From NCBI RefSeq assembly GCF_000739555.1, contig NZ_BBJN01000002.1, positions 35,564 through 99,563 on the forward strand: 64,000 nt of DNA. Direction: 5' to 3'. This document shows, in pieces, positions 16,543 to 24,214 of this stretch. A model generated the notes under the pieces. That model was not told where the DNA came from. It did not search any database and saw only the letters and a program-made list of their open reading frames with translations. This DNA is from Halolamina rubra (GTDB taxonomy: Archaea; Halobacteriota; Halobacteria; Halobacteriales; Haloferacaceae). The first letter of the stretch is position 1. The number at the start of each line of letters is the position of its first letter. The translations under genes were made by a program, and so were the position numbers.

Positions 16543-17829
16543 ATGCGCACCGACATCGGCAACGCGCTGGGCGGGGAGCCGGCCCTGACCCGCGACGCCC
16601 TCGACGAACTGGACGCCGACGTGGCCGCGGCCCACGAGCGGATCGCCGCCGGGATGGGGAACGACGAGTTCGGCTACGCCGCGCTCAACCTGCCCGAGAC
16701 GGCCGACCCCGACCGGATCCGGAGCGCGGTCGCCCCCTTCGCCGACAGCGAGGCGGTGCTCACGGTCGGCATCGGCGGCAGCGCCCTCGGCGCGGCGACG
16801 CTCGCGAACGCGCTTTCGAGCGACGTCGACGCGTACTTCCTCGACAACGTCGACCCCGAGCACACGAGCTGCCTGCTCGACAGCCTCGACCTCTCCCGGA
16901 CCGCCGTCAACGTCGTCTCGAACTCCGGCACGACCGCGGAGACGCTGTCGAACTTCCTCGTCGTCCGCGAGGCGATGGAGCGGGCGGGCGTCGACTGGAC
17001 CGAGCGGACGTTCGTCACGACGGGGCCGGAGGGGAACCTCCGGAACCTCGCCGAGAAGCACGGTCTGCCCGCCCTCGACGTGCCCGCGGGCGTCCCGGGT
17101 CGGTTCTCGGTGCTCTCGACGGTCGGGCTCGCCGTCGCGGCGATCCAGGGTCACGATATCGACGCCGTGCTCGCCGGCGCCGCCGACGAGCGCGACCGGC
17201 TCGCGGGCTCGCTGTACGACTCGCCCGCCTACGCCTACGGCGCCACCACGTACGCGCTGGCCGAGCGCGGCGCCGTCACGAACGCGTTCATGCCCTACGC
17301 CGAATCGCTGGAGACGTTCGCCGAGTGGTTCGCTCAGCTCTGGGCCGAGAGCCTCGGGAAGGACGGGCGGGGACAGACCCCGGCCCGCGCGCTGGGCGCG
17401 ACCGACCAGCACTCACAGCTCCAGCTCTACCGCGCCGGCCCGCGGGACAAGCTCGTGACCCTCGTGCGCCCGACCGAGCGCGCGGACCGCGGGATTCCCG
17501 AGACCGACCTCGAGGGGCTCTCCTACCTCGGCGGCCAGTCGCTCGGCACGCTGCTGGACGCCGAGTTCGAGGCGACGGAGGCGAGCCTCACGGCTGCGGA
17601 CTGCCCGAATATCCGGCTCGAGATCGACCGCGTCGACGAGCGCGGCCTCGGCGAGCTGCTGTTCGGGATGGAGGCCGCCTGCGTCTGCTACGGCGAGCTC
17701 GCGGACCTCTCGACGTTCACCCAGCCCGCCGTGGAGTGGGGGAAGCGGGCCGCCCGCGGCCTGCTCGGCGGCGGCGAGTTCGCGGAGGCCGAGGCAGTGC
17801 GCGGGAAGGACCGGCTGGTCGTGGAGTAG
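16543..17829 (+). CDS. pgi: Glucose-6-phosphate isomerase
   Basis: The 428-residue protein is a SIS-domain isomerase of the PGI superfamily, with 'LTVGIGGSALGAATLANAL' (sugar-phosphate loop), 'NVVSNSGTTAETL', 'VTTGPEGNLRNLAEKHGL', 'NAFMPYAESLETFAEWFAQLWAESLGK' and 'GATDQHSQLQLYRAGPRDKL'. It interconverts glucose-6-phosphate and fructose-6-phosphate. Haloarchaea use it mainly in gluconeogenesis and in sugar conversions for surface glycans. The length is typical of the compact bacterial/archaeal form. The GC-rich 3' end lies 96 bp before a CPBP protease gene. Confidence 0.93.
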   Translation: MRTDIGNALGGEPALTRDALDELDADVAAAHERIAAGMGNDEFGYAALNLPETADPDRIRSAVAPFADSEAVLTVGIGGSALGAATLANALSSDVDAYFLDNVDPEHTSCLLDSLDLSRTAVNVVSNSGTTAETLSNFLVVREAMERAGVDWTERTFVTTGPEGNLRNLAEKHGLPALDVPAGVPGRFSVLSTVGLAVAAIQGHDIDAVLAGAADERDRLAGSLYDSPAYAYGATTYALAERGAVTNAFMPYAESLETFAEWFAQLWAESLGKDGRGQTPARALGATDQHSQLQLYRAGPRDKLVTLVRPTERADRGIPETDLEGLSYLGGQSLGTLLDAEFEATEASLTAADCPNIRLEIDRVDERGLGELLFGMEAACVCYGELADLSTFTQPAVEWGKRAARGLLGGGEFAEAEAVRGKDRLVVE

Positions 17830-17925
17830 GGCGTCGACGCCCCGCGGGACGGCGTGGGGAGGTGCTCGACTGCCTCGCCGCCCCCGACCGTCACCGATTT
17901 GCCGCCCGGGCCGCTGGCTCCGGTA

Positions 17926-18648
17926 ATGAGCCAGCCCGCAGAGCCATCGGCGATGGGGTCGAAAGCCCTCCGGACGTTCCAGGCGCTGGTGCTGTTCGTC
18001 GCGGCGATCGTCGGCGGCGCCGTCGGCACCTCGCTGTGGGCCGGCGCCGCGCCGGCGCTGGGCGTCGCCGAGGGGACGACCGCCTACGAGATCGCCGAGA
18101 CCGTCGCGCAGTTCGCGGGGCTGGTGGCGCCGGTCGGGCTGTTCGTCGCCGCCGCGGGCGATCGCGAACTGCTCTCGTGGGGGCGGCCCGACGCCCGGCA
18201 GGCGGCGATCGCGGTGGGCGCCGTCGTCGCGCTCTACCTCGGCCAGATCGCGCTGCTCAGCGCGTTCTCGCTGATCGACGTGTCCCCGTCACAGAACCCC
18301 GCGGTCGACCCGTCGGGGCGGCAGGCGACGTACTTCCTGCTGATGATCCCCCTCTCGCTGCTGGTCGTCGGGCCCGCGGAGGAGCTCCTCGTGCGTGGCG
18401 GGATCCAGGGGCTGCTGACGCGGGCGTGGGGGCCGTGGCCCGGCATCGTCGGCGCGAGCGCGCTGTTCGGCTCGCTGCACTACATCGGCGGCGGCACCGG
18501 CGCGCTGGCGTACGTGGCGTTCTCGTTCCTGCTGGGCTGTCTGCTGGGCTACCTGTACGAGCGAACCGGGAACCTGTTCGTGCCGATGGTCGCCCACGGC
18601 GGCTACAACGCGATCATCTACGCGGTCCAGTACGTAACGTTCGGCTGA
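17926..18648 (+). CDS. CPBP-family intramembrane metalloprotease (CAAX-protease-like)
   Basis: The 240-residue protein has about six membrane segments and the Abi/CPBP motifs: EELLVRG (the EExxxR motif near residue 155), 'FGSLHYIGGG' (FxxxH) and 'PMVAHGGYN' (HxxxN/D). These supply the glutamates and histidines of a metal-dependent intramembrane protease. The natural substrate is unknown. The start at ATG 17926 (MSQPAEPSAMGSKALRTF) is preferred over an in-frame upstream ATG that would add a proline-rich 24-residue stretch. It lies convergent to nob1, with only three bases between the stops. Confidence 0.87.
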   Translation: MSQPAEPSAMGSKALRTFQALVLFVAAIVGGAVGTSLWAGAAPALGVAEGTTAYEIAETVAQFAGLVAPVGLFVAAAGDRELLSWGRPDARQAAIAVGAVVALYLGQIALLSAFSLIDVSPSQNPAVDPSGRQATYFLLMIPLSLLVVGPAEELLVRGGIQGLLTRAWGPWPGIVGASALFGSLHYIGGGTGALAYVAFSFLLGCLLGYLYERTGNLFVPMVAHGGYNAIIYAVQYVTFG

Positions 18649-18651
18649 GAA

Positions 18652-19110
18652 TCAGGCGGGGTTCTTCCGGGAGAGGTCGCTGCCGCAGATGGGGCAGCGC
18701 TCGCGGTCCTCGTCGAACTCGCGGCCACAGCCCGCACACTGGAACTTCCAGTCGCGCTCCTCCTCGATCCCCTCGCGGGCGATCACCTGCACGTCGATGT
18801 CGAGCTTCTCGGCGACGTTCTGCATCGCGTAGTCGTCGGTGACGAGCGTCGCGTCGAGCTCGAACGCCGTCGCGAGCAGGCGCGTGTCGGTGTCGGAGAT
18901 CTCGTCGGCGTCGCCGGTCTCGCCGGCGGCGCGGCGCACGCGGTCGACCGTCTCCTCGGCCGGGAGGTGGAGCTCCATCCCCGCGCCCTCCATCGCGTCG
19001 AAGCGGTACTCGTTACCGCCCTCGAGCTCCTCCTTGACGAGCGGGATCGACACCTGCTCGTCGTCGGTGTGGTACTCGTGGATGAACGCCGAGGTGTCGA
19101 GGACCTGCAT
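18652..19110 (-). CDS. nob1: Nob1, PIN-domain ribosome-maturation endonuclease
   Basis: The 152-residue protein has a PIN domain (LDTSAFIHEY with Asp5; 'DADEISDTDTRLLATAFELDATLVTDDYAMQNVAEKL') followed by a C-terminal zinc ribbon, CAGCGREF ... CPICGSDL. Nob1 cleaves the 3' end of small-subunit rRNA in late 30S maturation. The combination of PIN domain and ribbon distinguishes it from VapC-like toxins. Its ATG directly follows the stop of the PRC-barrel gene (TAG at 19111-19113, no gap), so the two form an operon. Confidence 0.92.
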   Translation of the reverse strand: MQVLDTSAFIHEYHTDDEQVSIPLVKEELEGGNEYRFDAMEGAGMELHLPAEETVDRVRRAAGETGDADEISDTDTRLLATAFELDATLVTDDYAMQNVAEKLDIDVQVIAREGIEEERDWKFQCAGCGREFDEDRERCPICGSDLSRKNPA

Positions 19111-19356
19111 CTATCGCTGGATGACGATGTAGTCCTTCACGGCCTGCACCCGGGAGACTGGCACCCGGAACCGACCGCCCTCGTCGCGCTCGAAGTTGAT
19201 CTTGCCGCGCGGGGTGTCCTCGTTGGGCGAGACCAGCAGGTCGTGGAGTTCGCCGGTCTTGAGGTCCATCGTGATGTTGTACAGCATGCCGAGCTCGGTG
19301 CCGTCCGAGCCCATGACTGCCTTCCCCGAGAGGTTCTCGGCGAGTATGTCGGCCAT
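19111..19356 (-). CDS. PRC-barrel domain protein
   Basis: The 81-residue protein is a single PRC barrel: 'DILAENLSGKAVMGSDGTELGMLYNITMDLKTGELHDLLVSPNE' and 'GRFRVPVSRVQAVKDYIVI'. PRC barrels include RimM-like ribosome-assembly factors and photosynthetic subunits, and many free-standing archaeal copies are uncharacterised. It is the first gene of the operon with nob1, which supports a ribosome-maturation role by association. It reads away from infB over 143 bases of promoter DNA. Confidence 0.87.
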   Translation of the reverse strand: MADILAENLSGKAVMGSDGTELGMLYNITMDLKTGELHDLLVSPNEDTPRGKINFERDEGGRFRVPVSRVQAVKDYIVIQR

Positions 19357-19499
19357 ACGGCCCTACACAGGCCGTGGCGTGATAAACGCCACGGGGGCGC
19401 CGTCGGCGGCGGCGCCGACGACAGCCGGCGGAGAGTCGAAACAGGTAACTGGCGCCCGCGACTCGCTTCAGTCAAGAGACGTTCTCTCGGTGATTTTCG

Positions 19500-21311
19500 A
19501 TGCCTGACGCCAACAACGCCGACGCCAGCGCCGACCCGGGCTCGCTCCGGACACCCATCGTCGCCGTGCTCGGTCACGTCGACCACGGGAAGACGAGTTT
19601 GCTCGACAAGATCCGCGGCTCGGCCGTCAGCGAGGGCGAGGCCGGCGCCATCACCCAGCACATCGGCGCCACCGCCGTCCCCTTGGACACGGTGTCGTCG
19701 ATGGCCGGCGAGCTCGTGATGGCCGACGACTTCGACCTCCCGGGCCTGCTGTTCATCGACACGCCGGGCCACCACTCGTTCTCGACGCTGCGGGCCCGCG
19801 GGGGCGCGCTCGCGGACATCGCCGTCCTCGTCGTCGACGTGAACGACGGGTTCCAGCCCCAGACTGAGGAGGCGCTGGACATCCTCCAGCGCACGGGGAC
19901 CCCGTTCGTCGTCGCCGCGAACAAGATCGACACGACGCCGGGCTGGAACCCCAACCCGGAGGCGCCGGTCCAGCAGACGTACGAGGACCAGACCGACCGC
20001 GCCCGCCAGCGGCTCGACGAGAACCTGTACGAGATCATCGGCCAGCTCTCGGACGCGGGGTTCTCGGCGGATCTCTACTGGCGCGTCCAGAACTTCCAGA
20101 ACAACATCGGCGTCGTCCCGATCTCGGCGATGACCGGCGAGGGGGTCCCGGACCTGCTCGCGGTGCTGATGGGGCTCTCCCAGCGCTACATGAAGGAGGA
20201 GATGGAGATCGACCTCACGGGCCCCGGGAAGGGGACCGTCCTCGAGGTGAAAGACGAGAAGGGGTTCGGCGCCACGCTGGACGTGGTGCTGTACGACGGC
20301 ACCGTCGAGGAGGGCGACCGCATCGTCGTCGGCGGCGTCGAGGGGCCGATCGTCACGGAGGTCCGCGCGCTCCTGCGCCCGCGGGCGCTCTCGGAGATCC
20401 GCACGGAGGCGGAGTTCGAGCGCCTCGACTCCGTGCAGGCCGCCTCGGGCGTGAAGCTCGCGGCGCCGGATCTCGACGACGCGATGGCCGGCGCGCCGGT
20501 CCGCGTGGTCAGGGGCCGGCATCTGGAGAAGGTGATCGAGGAGGTCGAGCAGGAGCTCTCCGAAATCGAGGTCGACACCGAGGAGGAGGGCGTCGTCGTC
20601 AAGGCCGACACGCTCGGCAGCCTGGAGGCGATGGCGAACGCGCTCCGGGAGTCGGAGATCCCCATCCTCCGGGCGGAGGTCGGCGACGTGGCGCCGCGGG
20701 ACGTGGCGGTCGCCAGCACCGCCAACGAGGCCGAGCACCGCGTCATCCTCGGCTTCAACGTCGAGGTGCTCCCCGACGCCGAGCGCGAGCTCGACCAGCA
20801 GGGCGTGCGGCTGTTCAACGACGACGTGATCTACCAGCTGGTGGAGGAGTACGAGGCGTTCGTCGAGGAGCGCGAGCGCGAACAGCAGGAGACGGTGCTG
20901 GACAAGATCCACCGCCCCGCGCGGTTCCGCATCCTGGAGGACCACACGTTCCGGCAGAACAACCCCGCGGTCGTCGGCGTCGAGATCCTCGCCGGCACGA
21001 TCGAGAACAACCGCCGGGTCGCGAAGTTCGAGAACGGCGAGTCGACCCGGGTGGGCGAACTCTCGGGGATGCAGGAGCAGGGCGAGGACGTCGACGAGGC
21101 CCGCGCCGGCAGCCGCGTCAGCGTCGCCATCGACGGCCCGACGGTGGGCCGGGACATCGAGGAGGGCGACGAGCTCTGGATCGACCTGCCGGAGAAGCAC
21201 GCGAAGATCCTGGAGCAGGAGCTGAAAGAGGAGATCCCGGCGGACGAGCGCGAGGCGCTGAACGCGTACCTGGAGAAGATGCGGAAACGCGATCCGTTCT
21301 GGGGGAAGTGA
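19500..21311 (+). CDS. infB: Translation initiation factor aIF5B (IF-2)
   Basis: The 603-residue GTPase has GHVDHGKTSL (G1), 'GAITQHIGAT' (G2), DTPGHHSF (G3), 'AANKIDT' (G4) and 'PISAMTGEGVPDLL' (G5). Domain II, a domain III helix and the C-terminal domain IV follow ('KIHRPARFRILEDHTFRQNNPAVVGVEI'). It promotes subunit joining and places initiator tRNA. The acidic 20-residue N-terminus lacks the long extension of eukaryotic eIF5B. It is followed directly by the low-GC island that starts at about 21.31 kb. Confidence 0.96.
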   Translation: MPDANNADASADPGSLRTPIVAVLGHVDHGKTSLLDKIRGSAVSEGEAGAITQHIGATAVPLDTVSSMAGELVMADDFDLPGLLFIDTPGHHSFSTLRARGGALADIAVLVVDVNDGFQPQTEEALDILQRTGTPFVVAANKIDTTPGWNPNPEAPVQQTYEDQTDRARQRLDENLYEIIGQLSDAGFSADLYWRVQNFQNNIGVVPISAMTGEGVPDLLAVLMGLSQRYMKEEMEIDLTGPGKGTVLEVKDEKGFGATLDVVLYDGTVEEGDRIVVGGVEGPIVTEVRALLRPRALSEIRTEAEFERLDSVQAASGVKLAAPDLDDAMAGAPVRVVRGRHLEKVIEEVEQELSEIEVDTEEEGVVVKADTLGSLEAMANALRESEIPILRAEVGDVAPRDVAVASTANEAEHRVILGFNVEVLPDAERELDQQGVRLFNDDVIYQLVEEYEAFVEEREREQQETVLDKIHRPARFRILEDHTFRQNNPAVVGVEILAGTIENNRRVAKFENGESTRVGELSGMQEQGEDVDEARAGSRVSVAIDGPTVGRDIEEGDELWIDLPEKHAKILEQELKEEIPADEREALNAYLEKMRKRDPFWGK

Positions 21312-21648
21312 CGCTCATCGGTTCTGTTGCATTCTTTCGGCCGGTGGTCGGTATGTTGTGGTTTGGCAAGTACAGTTCAAACAGTTCCCAATCTCGGAAT
21401 GGACGTGATTGATAGCTGTTAATATAGTTATATTGATAAATATGATCAGGTGGCAATTCGGATTATGTCACAATAACTGATGTGATTCTTCAAATACAGC
21501 GATTACTCAATTGGTAACTATAGCATATAGAAGTGGTAAATAACCATATGATGTCTGCGGTGTATTGACATTTTCAGAGCTCATACACGACACTGGGACG
21601 AATTTCTCAGCCGTCGGGATACGATGCTCTGAACTTCTGGTAATTACC
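21312..21648. other. Start of low-GC island, no gene seen
   Basis: Base composition drops sharply after infB. The 337 bases are rich in A and T (for example 21415-21540) and hold no credible gene. GGTTCTGTTGCA at 21320-21331 resembles the end of IS6-type insertion sequences, but no transposase follows. The right half should hold the promoter of the Tat-exported protein at 21649. Confidence 0.45.
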
Positions 21649-22863
21649 ATGACAGACGAGGAATCCAACAAGGAGTGTAGTATAAACCGGCGAACTATAC
21701 TGAAAAGCACGGGGGCAGCCTCTGGTGCAGCGTTCGTCGGAGCGTCGTTCAGTGGCGTGGGCGCAGCGCAGGGACACGGGGGACCCTGCCACAAAGACTT
21801 CGAATGTGACGAAGGTGGAACCTACGTCAAATTCGAGTTCGTTATTGAGACGGACGAAGACGGGAACACCACCGATTGTTACTTTGAGGAGGAGACGGAC
21901 ACTGGACTCGTCGAGATAACGGACTGGGACAGCAAAGACGGGGAGGAATGCGAGCCAGTCTCCGTCGAATGGGAGGCAGACGGATACGTCGCGACGACGG
22001 TAATGGCCTTCGGCGGTAACGACTGTGACACAGTGGGCGATCCGGGTACCGGCTACACGTCGGGTCTCGAGAACAACGGCGGGAACACAGCTGCGATCAG
22101 CAACCTTCAGTTCTGCCTCGAAGAGACGCCGTTCCCGGAATGCCCGTTCTATGGCACCTCTCGGGAGGATCCGACGTCCATCGTCAGCATTAGCTACGAT
22201 CCGGACGCCGACGAGATTACTGAGACAGTAGTTGGTGACATCCCAGACGACTTCGATAACAGCAACTACCCCAACGGGCTGGCCTTCGACGACGATAACG
22301 ACGTCTGGTACTTCGCAGAGGAAAACGGCGTCCTCAAGACGATGAACGAGGACGGCGCACTCGGCATCGAGACCTACGGCGTCATCACCCCGGGCGACGA
22401 ACCCGTTGCCGGAGCGACCTTCCACGATGGGCTCTACTACTACATTCCGAATGGCGGCGATGAGCTCTGGACGGCCGACATTAGCAGCGGTTCGGTCAGC
22501 AGTTCCACGTTTGCCGGTCTGAACTGGTCCGACATCGGACTCGGAGACCTCGCCGTCGACGAGGACGAGATGCTCTACGTGAGCACCACCAGTTCGAATA
22601 TCGGGTCGATCTTCTTTAGCGTCGATCTGAACGACACGTCCGATCAGCAGTTGATCGTGCAGGACAACGCGGGCTCGACGGAGTTCGCCACGGGCAAGCA
22701 GCTTGCTTTCGAGAATGATACCCTCTGGGCCCATGCGGCAGGCGGTGGCCAGTGGTACACGGTCGACCTGACTGACGGCACCCTGAGCGACCCCGTCGCG
22801 ACGACCAGGGAATACACTGACTTGGCTTCGTGCGGCGAAGCCGAGTGGGAGGTCGAAGAGTAG
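21649..22863 (+). CDS. Tat-exported beta-propeller-like surface protein
   Basis: The 404-residue protein starts at ATG 21649 (MTDEESNKECS). It has a twin-Arg signal (NRRTILKS, then a small-residue stretch to GVGAAQG near residue 40). The N-terminal domain (about 45-175) is Cys-rich and acidic. The C-terminal half repeats a blade-like pattern, as in NGLAFDDDNDVWYF, HDGLYYYIPNGGDELW, DLAVDEDEMLYVSTT and KQLAFENDTLWAHAAGG, suggesting a partial NHL/SMP-30 type propeller. It is probably exported folded to the cell surface. Codon use and GC are lower than in neighbouring genes, so it is probably acquired. The binding partner is unknown. Confidence 0.75.
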   Translation: MTDEESNKECSINRRTILKSTGAASGAAFVGASFSGVGAAQGHGGPCHKDFECDEGGTYVKFEFVIETDEDGNTTDCYFEEETDTGLVEITDWDSKDGEECEPVSVEWEADGYVATTVMAFGGNDCDTVGDPGTGYTSGLENNGGNTAAISNLQFCLEETPFPECPFYGTSREDPTSIVSISYDPDADEITETVVGDIPDDFDNSNYPNGLAFDDDNDVWYFAEENGVLKTMNEDGALGIETYGVITPGDEPVAGATFHDGLYYYIPNGGDELWTADISSGSVSSSTFAGLNWSDIGLGDLAVDEDEMLYVSTTSSNIGSIFFSVDLNDTSDQQLIVQDNAGSTEFATGKQLAFENDTLWAHAAGGGQWYTVDLTDGTLSDPVATTREYTDLASCGEAEWEVEE

Positions 22864-23343
22864 CCCGGGACCCGGCAGATCAGCCACCGGGGGTGATCAC
22901 CTCCCGGATCCTCTATCGGTGGTCTCGCGAGGCTTGGAACCGCGCCGAATAAATGGCTGTTCCGCTCGGTACCGGCCCTCAATCTGCTCCTTCGAGTTGA
23001 TCGTACCGATTATCTCTATTCAGTGCCCGTGACGTTCGTGCCGAGTGAAATGCTGTAATATGCGCTGTGTACTCATCACGACCCTTCAAATAGATACGCT
23101 GATGGGCAGGAATTCCAGCGGTCAATGAGCAATCCAACTTAACGGCTGTTTCACTTCAGATTGGATGGTGAGAGCATACCTACCGTTCAGTGCAATGTGG
23201 GTGTTCATCACCGCGAGAAAATAGTGTGCATCGGTGTTTGTAATAAACCACGACGTTCCCGGACACCGTGACACACCTCGAACGGTGGATGCATTACATT
23301 ACCTCAAACAAACCTTCATATGAATCCGTGTATCCTGTCCAGT
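22864..23343. other. Low-GC intergenic stretch, no gene seen
   Basis: I see no reading frame with haloarchaeal codon use, no tRNA and no transposase remnant in these 480 bases. Short AT-rich stretches near 23310-23330 (TTCATATGAA) lie about 25 bases upstream of the small zinc-ribbon gene and may be its promoter. The region may be decayed mobile DNA. Confidence 0.45.
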
Positions 23344-23496
23344 ATGGCGACCTGTCCAGAATGTGGACATAGTGAAGATATAGCTCAAGATAACCTTCAA
23401 GGGACCGGCTGGTTGCAAGGCATCGGCTCCGAGGTGAGTGTCGGTTTAGTTGTCTGCCCCTCCTGTGATAGTGTCTTAGGCGGGTTCGGCACCTAG
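23344..23496 (+). CDS. Small zinc-ribbon protein, 50 residues
   Basis: A short frame codes for a single zinc ribbon: CPECG at residues 4-8 and CPSC at 39-42, with 'GWLQGIGSEVSVGLVV' between them. Such one-ribbon microproteins are common in haloarchaea and usually uncharacterised. The tight CPxC pairs 35 residues apart, and the stop soon after the second pair, make a real gene likely despite the low-GC setting. A role in nucleic-acid or protein binding is an inference only. Confidence 0.6.
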   Translation: MATCPECGHSEDIAQDNLQGTGWLQGIGSEVSVGLVVCPSCDSVLGGFGT

Positions 23497-23806
23497 GTTA
23501 CTTCTCGCCGGTGCTCGGGCTCGGTACGTCAAACTCCCCCCGGTAGCACGGCCAACACGGGGAACTCGCTGTTGGGGTCCCAATAGTCACCGTCGAATGT
23601 TCATAGATGGTATATCTGCAACCCCACTTGCCGGTTGTTTCACCAAAAGTCGTCTTGAACGAAGAGCGTTCAACCGGACCACCCTCGAACGCTCCCAATC
23701 TTCCAGCGTTTCGACCGCCGAGCCAGCAACCGCTGATAGCCTTCACACCGAGCGGTTGCTCCGAATTCGCGAAAAACGAACCACAGAACCGCAATAACCG
23801 TTCCTG
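23497..23806. other. Low-GC segment at the right end of the island
   Basis: A 98-codon frame on the minus strand has no ATG (only TTG near 23794), and a 66-codon frame lies on the plus strand. Neither shows acidic haloarchaeal composition. I have a faint memory of similar translations in both frames from other haloarchaea, which would fit a conserved non-coding or mobile-element remnant, but I cannot confirm it. An inverted ACAGAACC copy lies at 23783-23790. Confidence 0.35.
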
Positions 23807-24145
23807 CTACCGAGCGACCGGCACCGGATCGTCGCCCATCGCGTACATCACCTGCGCCGCGGCGCTCGCCGCCAGCCCCTTCGCCACCTCGTCGCGGTCG
23901 GCGTCGTCGAGCCCCGCCTCGATGTCGTCGGCGTCGGGCTGGAACCCCGCGCTCACGGGGTGACCCGCCGGCGGGCGGACAGCCACGGTCGCCTCCGGCC
24001 CGTTCGAGCCGTAGGTGAGTTCCGAGCCGACGACGTACCCCTCGGGGAGGTACGACTCCGTGCGGGAGACGATCCCCGCGACGGCGCGCCGCAGCCCCCG
24101 CTTCTCGTCGGGCGAGAGTTCGATATCCTTCGACGACCCCCCCAT
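23807..24145 (-). CDS. DUF5811-like haloarchaeal protein
   Basis: The 112-residue protein shows 'LSPDEKRGLRRAVAGIVSRTESYLPEGYVVGSELTYGSNGPEATVAVRPPAGHPVSAGFQPD', the core of the DUF5811 family, followed by an alpha-helical acidic end. The function is unknown. The ATG at 24145 (MGGSSKDIEL) is chosen; another ATG 36 bases upstream is possible. It marks the return to high-GC chromosomal DNA after the island and lies downstream of the DUF2298 gene on the same strand. Confidence 0.72.
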   Translation of the reverse strand: MGGSSKDIELSPDEKRGLRRAVAGIVSRTESYLPEGYVVGSELTYGSNGPEATVAVRPPAGHPVSAGFQPDADDIEAGLDDADRDEVAKGLAASAAAQVMYAMGDDPVPVAR

Positions 24146-24214
24146 GATTCCGGGGGCCCCGGCGTAATCAGTCCCGTTCATGTCGTCGGTGTTTGGCGGT
24201 ATCCACTGATAAAG

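Noticed and set aside
23498..23794. A 98-codon frame on the minus strand
   Set aside because: It has no ATG, only TTG, is not acidic and lies in the low-GC island. It is listed as a possible non-coding or mobile-element remnant, not a gene.
21312..23806. An intact insertion sequence
   Set aside because: No transposase frame and no target duplication are present. Only an end-like sequence at 21320 was seen.
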